Below, in pieces: positions 46,011 through 56,650 of a stretch of DNA of 64,000 nt. Source of the stretch: Epiperipatus broadwayi (lineage: Eukaryota; Onychophora; Udeonychophora; Euonychophora; Peripatidae); the NCBI GenBank assembly GCA_028023455.1, contig JAQFVV010006428.1, forward strand, positions 107,501 through 171,500. The letters run 5' to 3'. The first letter of the stretch is position 1; each line of letters begins with the position of its first letter. The notes under the pieces were generated by a model that made no database searches, had not been told where the DNA came from, and worked only from the letters and a program-made list of their open reading frames with translations. The position numbers and the translations under genes were made by a program.

Positions 46011-49000
46011 ATTATGTAAATTAGGAATGTATGGCAGCAGCAGCCTGTGTGTATCCAAATTGGGCGTATTGTTGGTTCCTTTATTGTTGAATTGTATGAT
46101 CCTTCTGTTGATCAGCCCATGTTTGAACCCATCTTCAGTAAGTCTTTTGCTGAAAGATTTAGTTTTTCTATTTTTAATAAAGTTTTATATTAATAATTTT
46201 TTTTTTTAGCTGTGCGATTTTATATATATGAGTTTAAGATGATTTTTTAATTTTCAATTTTTAATTCCTAAAAAAGAAGTTTTTATTTGCAAACTTATAT
46301 TTTTTTCATGTTTAATAATAATAAAAAATAATGTACCGGTGTGTGTGCCCGTTACAATATATATATATAAAGTTACTGTTAACACTAGCTGAAGTAATTA
46401 TACAAATATATAAACCATTATACAATTACAAATATCATTTTGAAGTTCGCTATCATTGAGATATAGACTATTAAACAGAGGGCGTTATTGGATATATATA
46501 TATATTATAACGGTCTGGGTGTTCATGGATCAACAAGTGTTACCATATCTGCACTACAGGGTGCCACCAGGCTATTTGAACCTGGAAAATTTATAGATTA
46601 GGCAAATACACACTGTTAAGAACACACTTTTACATATATTTTAATTCCTACCATCAGCCCTAGTCACTAGCTCGTGGAGCAGCAGAGATAATTTATAATA
46701 TAAAATTTTACTTCAAATATATCTTCAATCTTAAAAAATTAAAAGCCACTGCCAGTAATAATACACAAAGAACATTTATCCATATAAATAAAATTGAGGA
46801 ATAAAATTTATTATTTTAGGTGGGTTATTAATTTTTTAAAATATTAAATTATTATTTTAAAACAGTCCACTCAGATGAACATTTTATAAAAGTTTGTTTT
46901 ATAATATTGAGTATAGATAGGCTACATAGATTACTCAGTAAAAAACATTTCCAAACAATTGTTTGATCTCAGACTAAAAGTTCGTAACCAGACCAATGCT
47001 TGCTTCCTGCTATACGAAATGCAACCAATGCAATATGAAGATGCTAGCATAAAACCATGCAGTCAGGAATGTGTGTCTGCTATGTGATATTATTTGAAGG
47101 ACATGATCTTCATCCAGTACAGGAATGTGTATCTATCTGGTGAAGGAATCATGTATATAAAATAATTAAAAAGAAGTGTTATGTATGGGGGAGAGCGGCC
47201 TTACTGCTAACTTATAGTCCCCATCCATAGAGCTAAAACGGGGTCAATGGCACAGGAAATATGTCTGTGTCCATTGCAATCCAATGACTACATCTTTGGG
47301 GCATGCATTTAATTGTGTTTTGCCCTGTATGCAGAACACATTTCACGTTACATTGATATAAACACCCATATATTCCTCCAACAGCATTGACCTAACTACG
47401 AGACAAATAGCCTGAAATTGAAACCCATTTAAAATAAGCATAAATGATTAAAATATAAAGTTAATGATGTAATTGCAGAGGGAAATTTACAATAAACCCA
47501 ATGTCATTCATCATAAGATGCCGCATTGACACCAATAACTTAAAAGATATACAATAAATACATTTTTTTAGATACTCAACATGATGTACTGAATATTATA
47601 TTTTAATCAATATGCAAATAAAAATATAAATATAATTAAACGTTAACGAATCTATGCAGCTATCTACACCCAACTTAAATTTATTACATTTAAATAATTT
47701 AGTCAATAAATATTAATAATAGTAATAAAAAAATGGAAATGATTGAATTAGCAAACTCAAATATATAAAAATTACACATTAATAATTGATTTTGAAAAGT
47801 CAGATTAAAGTTCATTTTAAAAATTAGGTTTAGCTTATCAAATCTTGATGAAAGTTCTTAATTATTTTTTTTTAATTATTTTTTTTTAATTTTTCAGTTC
47901 ATATGTTACAGTAGAATAGCTCCTGATTCCTGGTGCCAATTCCTGCAAAGTTTTTATTGGAAAACCGATCTGTTGTTCTGGAGGTGGCCTTATCTGGTTA
48001 AATCCTAGTACTATTTTATTGCAGTACCCATATGATTCAAATTGGATAAATGTGACAAAAATTTTAAAATAATGTTAATAACTGGAAAAAATACAACAAA
48101 AATGTTCGAAAAGTATTCAGTGCTAAAACAAAAGAATTATATTTCAACTAATCATTGTATAAATGTCAGTGATTTCTTTTCATTTTTTATAAATTACAAT
48201 GTCTGATTATTCAGTTCTGTTGTATTTTCTTGGTCTAAAATTAAATATTTTAAATAAAAATCTAAAACTAGACTAATTATTAATCAATATGCTGTCAAAA
48301 GTGATTATAAAATGGATAACTATGTATAAAATATAAATGCATATTATTCTTATCAATGAATGTTTTTGATATGCAAATTATGGTCAGTAGTAGTCAATGT
48401 TATTCACTTGTTTTGAGAGTGGTCACTTTCTCATGCTTATTTTTCTTGTAACATTTAAAAATTTTCAAAGAAAACTTTATATTATGATAAAGGCATGTAA
48501 AATCTTTATTATAAATGTAAAAAATTACAATAAATATATTTATTCACATTCAAGGTGAAATATGAAGGCATAAAACATTTTCTTTTGATTTCTGACAACA
48601 CCAGGATAACAATGTCCAGAGTTGACTGCTGTCCAACCAGAGAGAAGAGTCTGGGCTATATACCAATACACAGCAATGAAAATTGATTTCTTTTTTCCAA
48701 ATATATCATCAAACGTGGATTTTTTAGAACTACAATTTCGAATTTATTATAAAATAAGAGTAAAATGAAAATAATGTGACAAAATTAGCCAAAAGATGGT
48801 GCAAATGATGGTTACTAACTGTAATAATCATGAATAGGATTTTAGAAGTAGCATGAGGTCTAATTGCAACTAACATGTTAAGAGTTCAACTGTCATTTGT
48901 TATTCAAATGCATACATTAATTTAGTAACATTATTAAATTTATTACATAGTAAATATTTTTCAGCTACAGAAATTTAATTTATGACACTGAAATTTTTAA

Positions 49001-49434
49001 ATGTTGAAATTGTTTAATATTATTATATTAGTCTTATTGAAAAAAATAGCAATGTCTTTAAATAATTAATCAATATCTTACATTGGGAAGAATTCTCTGT
49101 GTCATTGTTAATATAGATAGAGGTAGAATGTAAACAGCATTTATATTCCATTGAAGACTAAATATTCTCCACCACTCTTAGAAAATGATGAAAGAAAAAG
49201 TGACAAAACTTATCAGTTGTTAGATATTTGGAGTTTGATTTGTTTTACTGACCAATAATAGATGGTTAATTAATTTGACTCTGATCAGTTGCATAAACGA
49301 CTCATAGCCTTACTGAAGTCAGAAAATTTCAAGTTTTACTTGGCTAGTGTTTAAATTCTCATTGTGTCTGCAATATCTTACTGAAAATTGTACTATGTTT
49401 GTAAAGTGTTGTAAATAAAATTCTTTTTGTTTGC
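46011..49434. other. No gene recognised
   Basis: Mostly AT-rich, with (TA)n runs near 46359-46370 and 46493-46505. The stretch 46970-47400 is less AT-rich and may be an old element, but no domain is readable on either strand. The 60-codon frame at 46027-46209 is hydrophobic, low-complexity and unsupported. Confidence 0.45.
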
Positions 49435-49676
49435 ATAGTGGGCTGGGAATATTTCTAAAAAAAGATGATCATAGATTGATAGTTGAAATCTTAAACTGGA
49501 ACGAATAGATTATAAATGATAAAGCAAATGACTGCATGTGAGAAGAAGGAGTAATATAAAGAAGGGTGCTGGATGATATGAAAAAAGAGACTAAGAAATT
49601 GGAGAATATGGATTGAACTTGGAAAGACCTTCATACTACAGTGGATTGATAATTGTTGATGATGATGATGATTATG
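49435..49676 (+). pseudogene. RTE-clade LINE 3' end with (GAT)n tail
   Basis: The plus strand reads W-A-G-N-I-S-K-K-D-D-H-R-L-I-V-E-I-L-N-W across small shifts, then RLRNWRIWIELGKTFILQWI and DNC, then GATGATGATGATGATTATGA at 49658-49677. It follows the same order as the tail at 39945-40290 and is heavily decayed between the two conserved blocks. The simple-repeat tail is the normal 3' terminus of RTE elements. Confidence 0.75.
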
Positions 49677-50810
49677 AATCTGCTGTGCACATTATATATA
49701 CAAAATCTTATTAAAGAATCCAAATATTTGACTATAAATGCTTTTCTTTTCATTTTAAATTTTATAATCAATAATAAAACAAATACTTGGAATATAATTC
49801 CTTTCTGGTAATATTTGGCATTAAATATCACTTCTAGATAAATACAAGTGAATAATTATTATCTGGTTACTTTTTTAACATAGTAATATGCAATTCTATG
49901 TTTCCAATAGCCAGGAAGCTATATGGGTTAATCAAATATATACGTCTTAATGTAAAAATGAGAAAGCTTAGAAAACATAAAAATGCTTTCACTCAGAAGT
50001 AAATATCAGATTTTAAATAGCATTTTTTTGTATAATGGTCATGTTCCTAATTTTACTCACACTAACATAGTTCACACGATTTTAAAAATATGATTTACAA
50101 AATATAAGACAGTCTGTTAAAGTTCTGAAAAGATGTAACAATTTACAGAAGTTGTTCAAGATAAATATAGGTTTGACATAGATGAATGAAATTTCATAGT
50201 AATCTATTATTGTGCAGAGTTTCTGTGAATAGTTGGATTACAAAAGAAATAAATGTTTCAATATGAGAAATTGATATATGTGCTACCCCCCCCCCAAAAA
50301 AAAAAAGATATTGTGTAGGTTAATAGAGTGAAACTTGTATAGCCTCATAAATATTAATCAATAATAACAACTTTCTGGCAGCACCAAAAAGAAATGTTAT
50401 CTCTATTTATATGGATATAACATTTTTTATTTATATTTTTTATCAATTTAAAATCCATGAAAATGTTGAATGCAATATTAATAATTTCAAACTCTCTGAT
50501 AAAGTTGCAATCTTTAGCGTTTATATAAGAATATTAGAACATTAATAAAGATGGGATTCCACTTTTATGGTTAAAAGATTAGAAATTGTTGCTTGTTATC
50601 TATATTGGGATTGTATAAGTGTTGACTGGTTTATAATGGTTACTTATCAACCCATTTAGCCTTGAACATGAATACACTAATTACATAAATAATACTTTGG
50701 GTGCAATTTGAAATTTATAATTGCAGTTTGTAATGTTATAATTAACTATTTATTAGACTGCATTCAGAATAGATTTATTTACCTGTTTAATGTTTTAGGT
50801 GGTGAAGGTG
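49677..50810. other. No gene seen
   Basis: AT-rich sequence, with a run of nine C followed by twelve A at 50286-50306. No coding motif seen. Confidence 0.5.
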
Positions 50811-51083
50811 CTAAGCCACAAACACTGTGAAACCTAAGTGACTAAACCAGTCATGTCGTAATAATTTACTATAATCATATGATGCTATAATCAGTGGTTG
50901 GTATATAGTGTTATTAGGCATGGTAATTTTAAATGTTGTTTGACCCATCAATTTTATTGATTTGTCCTGATAGTCTGCGATTGACTTATTACAAGCATAC
51001 AACTTATGTTCATTAGTTTTATTAATGATAGCCCCTGTCTTTTTTAAAACAACGAAACCTGCAGACCATGTGTCCAATTCCAT
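50811..51083 (-). pseudogene. Protease C-terminal fragment (gypsy type)
   Basis: An open minus-strand frame of 90 codons holds KSIKLMGQTTFKITMPNNTI then YQPLIIASYDYSKLLRHDWF. It matches the part of gypsy polyproteins after the protease active site, where L-L-G-R-D-W-L is conserved. Here the Gly is lost (LLRHDWF). The active-site Asp-Thr/Ser-Gly is not within the frame. Confidence 0.6.
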
Positions 51084-51246
51084 TCTAACTGGTGTATTAT
51101 TAATTATGATCTAGTGTTTAAATCCAAAGTGAACATCATATGTATAATTTATACAGGCAACTTGTTTGTTTTTCTTATCATTGCTATTGCTGTATATTTG
51201 GAATGGTTTTTTCTATTCTCATATCAACTGTCCTTTTAATTTCAGC

Positions 51247-51302
51247 CATTTTGTATGCAGGGGCATTTATTCAGCAATTTTGTATGCAGGGGCATTTATT
51301 CA
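51247..51302. repeat. Tandem duplication of 28 bp
   Basis: ATTTTGTATGCAGGGGCATT then TATTCA occurs twice in succession with one or two differences between the copies. Non-coding. Confidence 0.9.
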
Positions 51303-51639
51303 TTGCATCTATAGCAATGAGTTATACTCATTGATGCTGAATTATTAGAGATGACTAAATGTCTGACTGACCTAGTGTTTAGTTTGATTTTTGAACATCA
51401 TAATTAATCATTTTTAATGGCTTTGTGTGGCTAGCTATAGAAAGGGCTAGTATTGCTTGGGCCAATACCTATTCAAAATTTGAATCCAGAATCATTATCT
51501 ATTTTAGTCTTAAATTGTGGTTATTTATTTGGCAAATAAAATGATCACAATGTGTTACATTAATCTTTGAATTTCCATTTTAATGCCACTATTTGGATAT
51601 TTGTTGTGAACCTTTCCGGCTTTCCTCAACCCCTCCCCC

Positions 51640-51955
51640 TTCTGTTATTGGATGCACAGATTGCAATATCTCTGCATTATTGTCAGAGATTTTAGACAAA
51701 AATAATCTGTGAAAATCATTAACATTTTATCAAAATCAAAGTCATCTGGTGTTTCTGACATAGTTTAGACTTCAGGATCTTGTATATTTGTAGACCTATT
51801 ACAGTTATTAATGTGGATAATTTTATTTCAAGCTTCTTGATTTGGTTAGCCTTTATGTAAAATCTTAATCCTTCTTATAGCTTGACCATCCCTCAGGGTG
51901 GGCTGAATCAAAAGCATCCATGAAGCCAGCAAATTTCACCATTGTTTTATTTTTC
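51640..51955 (-). pseudogene. gag fragment (gypsy type)
   Basis: The minus strand reads MVKFAGFMDAFDSAHPEGWS then SYKK. A shift follows, and then YIKANQIKKLEIKLSTLITV and IGLQIYKILKS. This is the familiar gypsy gag N-terminal pattern of a D-x-E-x-W-x-x-Y motif, then F/Y-x-x-A-N-x-I, a Lys-rich helix and L-x-x-x-G-x-x-x-Y-x-x-L. At least one frameshift and several later stops are present. Confidence 0.68.
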
Positions 51956-52688
51956 TTTTTAACTCATGGGAGAAATGATCATGAGTTATCATTCATTTGT
52001 CAATTTTACAATTGCACTTTGTAATTGTTAAAAAATCGATAGTGACAAAGTTAACAATCCACTAGGGTGAGCTTCTGTCACTTCATTAGAGAATCTCTCT
52101 GATTTTTTTTTTTTTTCTTCAGACATCCCAAAACCTTGGGCTGCCAATTTTTTTTTCAGATCTGTTGAATCTGATATTTTGTTCAAGCAGACCTAAGTGA
52201 TTTTAATAATAACTGTATTGTAAGTACGATGAGTGTTACGTCACCACTCTCACATGGCAACAAAATTATTTTGTCAGATTGTAGCAATTCTGTCTGCTTT
52301 ATCATTGTAATGTAAATATGATAACTGTATGTTTATCCAGTCATAGGGAATGTATTTTTTGTCTGACAGCACTTATTACGCTGTGTTTGGTCGGAATTTC
52401 ATACTCAAAGAGACAGTTATAAAAAACATTAACACTAAATGTTTAATTAGTATAATTTATTAAAAACAAAATTTACATAATATACGCAATAAACACAATA
52501 CCGTAGCTAAGGCTGGTTTGGTCATGACTTAATAACTGGACTCAATTCCAGCTCATGTACAAGCTTTCCTCATTAGTAAATTTTATTTTTATTACATTCT
52601 TTCTCACTTTTTTCTGTTTGGTTATTTTTATTTTCAAACGTAGTTTATTTATTTTCAGTTTCACTTTTATTTCATCCGTATTAAAAAT

Positions 52689-52766
52689 CGTTTTCGTGTC
52701 GTTTTCGTGTCGCTTTCGTGTCGTTTTCGTGTCGCTTTCTTGTCGTTTTCGTGTCGCTTTCGTGAC
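52689..52766. repeat. 11-bp minisatellite, seven units
   Basis: Seven head-to-tail copies of CGTTTTCGTGT, with T/C variation at the third base and one G-to-T change. Each unit has two CpG sites, very unusual in this AT-rich, CpG-poor setting. On the minus strand it is open and encodes an 11-residue repeat, KTTRKRHENDT, within an 81-codon frame (52926-52681). Whether that frame is ever translated is unknown. Confidence 0.93.
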
Positions 52767-53335
52767 ATTTTTTTATTTTGGGATAAATAAATTTAAAAAA
52801 AGAATCCCCATCTTCTAAAAAATGTACTTCAAATTCTAGTTTATCGCATTGAAATCTAATGTGACGTTTTTCTAAGCCTGGTTTGTCATTTCTTTCTAAG
52901 CCTTGATGAAGAAGATCGGGTTGCAAAGTACCTATTATGGAATCAAAGTTTCAGCTCCTATCTTTAAATGATTGTTGATTTTAAGCACTCCAAAATTCTG
53001 GTTGTCCATTAGCAATAGAAGAAGTAATAGAAGTCTAGGAGGGAAAAAAGTAACAGATATCAGTGATAAAGCTATTATTTGTGAACATGGCTGACATGTT
53101 AAATGTTTTTACTTATATAAAAATATGTCTGTTAAGCCATCTAAATGTTCATGGTAAAAGTTCAACAATTTTTATCACCTCATAACATGATTTTTCAGGA
53201 TCTGAAGTTTCTGCTTCATTTTTCAATTTTGGGCATTAGAATTATCATAATTAATTAAACAGGTCTATCGTAGTTGTTCTGGAAAAAATAATAGAGATTC
53301 GGGATATAATAAAATAGTTCTGTTTATAATAGGTT
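52767..53335. other. No gene assigned
   Basis: The minus-strand frame 52926-52681 continues out of the minisatellite as LEFEVHFLEDGDSFFKFIYP and similar. It has a protein-like mix of residues but no recognised domain. It lies downstream of the exon at 53337-54025 and would fall in that gene's 3' UTR or beyond. Confidence 0.35.
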
Positions 53336-53341
53336 TTTATT
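53336..53341 (-). terminator. AATAAA overlapping the stop codon
   Basis: AATAAA on the minus strand contains the TAA stop of the exon at 53337-54025. If used, cleavage would follow within about 30 bases and leave a very short 3' UTR. It may be chance. Confidence 0.3.
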
Positions 53342-54025
53342 TCTTCTTAGTCGTTTTTTCATCTATTTCATCATTACTTTTATACTGTTCAAGACGCCGG
53401 TGATACATCATGCCATTGATGGGAACGGAGTATCCTGTGCAAATTTTTTTTTTGTATATCCAATCTGCAGTGCGAAGAAAATAGTCTATTCTTTCTTTAA
53501 GTGTTAACTGGTACACATAGCATATATACCCTCCAACCAATTTCTTTTCTTCACTACTGGTACGAGGCTTAGAAAAAGCTTGTCTTTTGAGATAGGTGAT
53601 CGCCTGTGTTAATAAAGGTTTCTCTTCCAGTTGGAGGTCCTTTATCATATTCTTGTAGAGGGAAAACAGTCCTTTTACTTTATATCTTTGTACCATTTTG
53701 ATACAATTATTAAAGTCCTCTTCTTCCATTAAATAGACTACTTGTTTTTGTATGCACTTAATTGCTTGCTTTTGCCTTAAAAGGTGAACTAACTTACGTG
53801 GTACTTCAGCTACGATAAGTATGGCTTCAAATATAAAAGGATAATTGAAACGATTTAAATGTTTTTCCATGAGGAACAAATAACTACTTATAGCTAACAC
53901 GGAAAAGGCAGAATCGCTACGTTCAAACTCTGGTCCTTGAAAGTACTTGTCTATGAAACATTTCCACGCTCTTCTTCTTCTAATGTTTTCTCTCGGTAAC
54001 AAAAGGCAACACATACTATCTAAAT
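53337..54025 (-). CDS. Intact terminal coding exon of an unidentified gene
   Basis: This is the longest frame in the window that I cannot tie to a mobile element. It is 225 codons from its first ATG (54014) and open back to a splice-acceptor-like CTATTTTTTAG whose last base is 54026. With that acceptor the exon adds LDS before the first Met. The stop TAA (53337-53339) lies inside an AATAAA hexamer. Composition is distinctly less AT-rich than the flanks, and no stop or shift is present. The product is basic and mostly helical: RRRRAWKCFIDKYFQG at about residues 12-27, a hydrophobic stretch VLAISSYLFL, VVYLMEEEDFNNCIKMVQRY near residue 105, and a Lys-rich C-terminus, EKTTKKK. The EEDFNNCIKMVQRY part faintly resembles the F-x-x-A-x-K-x-L helix of TRF-homology domains, a weak lead only. 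The start is undecided, because upstream exons may exist at higher coordinates. Confidence 0.6.
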
Positions 54026-54196
54026 CTAAAAAATAGCATAAAGCAACATATCATATTGATGTATATGAAAATTAATTAAATAATTATTTAAATAACATAT
54101 TACATAATAGTGTATAGAAATTCCAAAGAATAGACTCTGAATCACAATACTTTCTAACTATTAAATATTATTGGCTTCTCCACAGAAGAAATGATA

Positions 54197-54237
54197 CTAT
54201 ATATATATATATGTGTGTGTGTGTGTATGTGTGTGTT
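54197..54237. repeat. (TA)n(TG)n microsatellite
   Basis: Eight or so TA units then about ten TG units, with one TA interruption. Confidence 0.92.
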
Positions 54238-54289
54238 GGTACAAAGATTTTCATGAATTGCATATATAAAAGACATATTTTGCGGGTTC

Positions 54290-54985
54290 ATGCATGTTAA
54301 AAAAAATTAAATATTGATATACCAACATTTCGACTTGATCATATAAGGCATCTACTGGGCAATAAAAGGTAGAAAGATGGTTGTAGAAATGCTACAATCA
54401 CTGATTTGAAAGAAATGTTAATGTTCCACCAATAGCAAAAATGTTAAATTAAGAATGTCTTTTAATTTTTTTTTTTCCAAATAGAAAGAAATTTGCTTGT
54501 ATCATCTCGCTTATTGATACAAACTGGCCTTTTAAGTATCTCAATGGCATCTCTAATTTTGCACTGATAGAAATTATCACATCTGGATATGATCCTGGTA
54601 CTAGAAAAAAATCAATTGTGTGACCTGAATCTATGGTATAGAGTGAGAGTGCTGATGATGATGAGTGTTGTTTATCTGATATTAGCATGCTCACCTCTGC
54701 TAGCACTCGCATACCTATGTAAGAAGCTTTACATTTTTCACATGCGATTGGCCAAACACAATGAGATTCAAGAGGGATTGAATACTTAGGTGTGGGTATT
54801 ATATTGCTGATCTTTTGATATGTAGAAAACGATGTATTTATATTATAGCGTTTTAATATACATCCAATACTGTCTGTAGTTCCTTTTACATATGAAACAC
54901 AAATTCTAATAGCTGATTTAGCATCTTATTGTTTCCTATTGTGTCCATTTTGGACTTGGAAATAAGGCTTTTTTAATAAATTTAT
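54290..54985 (-). mobile_element. Penelope-like element, 3' part, copy 1
   Basis: On the minus strand a decayed GIY-YIG-type C-terminal region (about 54930-54449) is followed by terminal-repeat-like sequence (54420-54290) containing TCGAAATGTTGGTATATCAA, typical in style for Penelope-like elements. The part 54985-54560 is an inverted copy of 55515-55930 (copy 2). Copy 3 at 56410-56650 repeats the 3' part in the same orientation as this one. Confidence 0.78.
54449..54930 (-). pseudogene. GIY-YIG C-terminal region of Penelope copy 1
   Basis: The frames read VSYVKGTTDSIGCILKRYNI, then SIPLESHCVWPIACEKCKAS and YIGMR. They continue, in an open frame of 87 codons, with HSSSSALSLYTIDSGHTIDF and LEMPLRYLKGQFVSISEMIQ. 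The order Cys-x-x-Cys-x-x-x-YIG, then S-A-L-x-x-H-like and G-H-x-I-D-F, then R-x-x-x-E/Q is that of the GIY-YIG endonuclease domain of Penelope-like elements. The GIY half reads CVW and the Arg after YIG is displaced, so nuclease activity is unlikely. Confidence 0.75.
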
Positions 54986-55139
54986 AATTATAATTATTTG
55001 CTAATCACACACTATTAATAATGATTTATTTCATGATGAGAATGTAAATATAAATATCTGTCCGTGTGTGTCTTTTTTCTGAAAATTGAAAAAGATAAAC
55101 GATTTGGTGTTCTGGTGACTACAACATAAGGAAAGGGAG

Positions 55140-55525
55140 TTTTCCATCAGTTTTGCTCATATACATAGATGACATTTTTATCATATGGCAACTTGGAAAA
55201 AATAAATTAGTTGATTTTTTCTTACATTTAAATAATATGCATCCTTATATTTAATTTACAATGGCGACAGAGTCTGATGGAAGACTCTTTTCTTGATATT
55301 CTCATCACCAGACCAAATAGTTTATCTTTTTTAATTTACAGAAAGAATACATACACGGGAAGATATTTACATTCTCATCCTCACCCAACTCAGATAGTTT
55401 CCATAGCTAAAACTCTTTTAAATAGAGCAATGAACCTATTAGATAAGTTACATTTGAAAGAAGAAATAAATCACATTTATAGTATGTTATTAGAAAATTT
55501 TTGTAATTATAAATTTATTAAATAA
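55140..55525 (+). pseudogene. RT C-terminal part of Penelope copy 2
   Basis: LLIYIDDIFIIWQLGKNK (about 55152-55206) contains the RT catalytic Y-x-D-D box intact. FFLHLNNMHPYI, a stop, and FTMATESDG follow. After a shift comes the open frame 55277-55525 with SFLDILITRPNSLSF, YRKNTYTGRYLHSHPHP and TLLNRAMNLLDKLHLKEEIN. These match the Penelope-type order FLDVLI, YRKPTHTDRYLH and HP-x-x-x-K-x-x-x-x-x-TL-x-x-RA. One stop and one shift are seen in about 125 codons. Confidence 0.85.
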
Positions 55526-55529
55526 TCCT

Positions 55530-55945
55530 TATTTCCAAGTCTAAAATGGACAAAATAGGAAACAAAAAGTTGATAAATCAGCTACTAGGATTTGTGTTCC
55601 ACATGTAAAATGAACTACAGAGAGTATTGGACATATATTAAAATGTTATAATATAAATACAGCATTTTCTACTCATCAAAAGATCAGTAATATAATAACC
55701 AAGCCTAAGGATTCAATCCCTCTGGAATCTCATGGTGTTTATCAAATCTCATGAAAATTCCGAAGCTTCTTACATAGGTATGAGTAATCATCACACCAGT
55801 GTTAGAAGAGATGAGAATTCTAATGCAGTTAAACAACACTCATCATTATCAGCACTCTCACTCCATACTATAGATACAGGTCATAAACTTGATTTTTCTA
55901 ATACCAGGATCATTATTATCATTATGTATTTATACCAATAAATAA
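55530..55945 (+). pseudogene. GIY-YIG region of Penelope copy 2
   Basis: CVPHVK, a stop, TTESIGHILKCYNINTAFST and SIPLESHGVYQIS follow the layout of copy 1. Next come a shift and the short frame 55732-55941, with ASYIGMSNHHTSVRRDENSN and LSALSLHTIDTGHKLDFSNT. GVY and YIG, the two halves of the domain's name motif, are both readable, unlike copy 1. Stops and shifts make it non-functional. Confidence 0.75.
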
Positions 55946-56409
55946 ATTGATCCTCAGTAACCATGCAATTTACACTACTAAATCAATAGTTTAGTTTGTA
56001 ATCTCCACATATTACTAAATAATTATATTAAATACACATATATTACCCACATATCTTTCTTCATATATAAAAAAGATGTTTATAACATTTTAGTAGTAAA
56101 AATTTACTGGTTTTTGCTTATATATAGACACATTAGTTCGATATTTAAGTAAGTTCATCCCTGAACAGAGTTGATTGGAAATTCTAACTGAGTTCAAATA
56201 TTGGGATCTAATGGAGCCTGAAAGGAGGATGTGATAATGATGAACTACTCTAAATTGCATCTAAATTTCAGTGAATATTGAGCTAGCATGCTGAAATTAG
56301 ATGTGATCTTGGACTAAGCATTTTATAACACTATCACCTGCATCCTACCTAAAGATTCTGGATCTGTTGGTAGTAACTTGCACTTCCTCTTTCTTGGTTT
56401 GTCCCCAGA
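55946..56409. other. No gene seen
   Basis: AT-rich sequence between Penelope copies 2 and 3. Nothing recognised. Confidence 0.45.
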
Positions 56410-56650
56410 TCTATTACAATATATAAGACATATTTTGCTGGTTTGTCTATGTTAAAAATTTAAATAGTGATATACAAACATTTCAACTTGATCACACAAG
56501 TCAACCACTGGGTGATAAAAGATAGAAGATGGTTGTAGAGACACTACAATCACTGACTTAACTATCTCAATGGCTTCTCTCATTTTGCACTGGTAGAGAT
56601 TATCATATCTGGATATGATTATGTTACTAGAAAAATCAATTTATTTATAT
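56410..56650 (-). mobile_element. Penelope-like element, 3' part, copy 3
   Basis: ATACAAACATTTCAACTTGA, CCACTGGGTGATAAAAGATA, GATGGTTGTAGAGACACTAC and CTCTCATTTTGCACTGGTAG match 54320-54600 of copy 1 in the same orientation. About 80 bases of copy 1 (between ACTGATTTGA and the TATCTCAATGGC word) are missing here. Only the 3' end is present. Confidence 0.75.

Larger units (their letters stand above)
50811..52380 (-). mobile_element. Minus-strand gypsy-type fragment (gag and protease)
   Basis: On the minus strand a gag-like segment (about 51950-51640) is followed by a protease C-terminal segment (51083-50811), the 5' half of a gypsy-type element. RT and integrase are absent. The sequence upstream on the minus strand to about 52380 (including TGTCAGACAAAAAATACATT) could be the leader or LTR, but I cannot delimit it. 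The gag style differs from the element at 1250-6060, so this is another lineage. Confidence 0.6.
55140..55945 (+). mobile_element. Penelope-like element, RT end and GIY-YIG region, copy 2
   Basis: The plus strand carries the end of the RT domain (55140-55525) and then the GIY-YIG region (55530-55930). The second part mirrors copy 1 closely: CTTATTTCCAAGTC-AAAATGGACA-AATAGGAAAC and GAACTACAGA-AGTATTGGA are shared. Copies 1 and 2 therefore point away from a common spacer of about 500 bases, a head-to-head arrangement. Confidence 0.8.
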
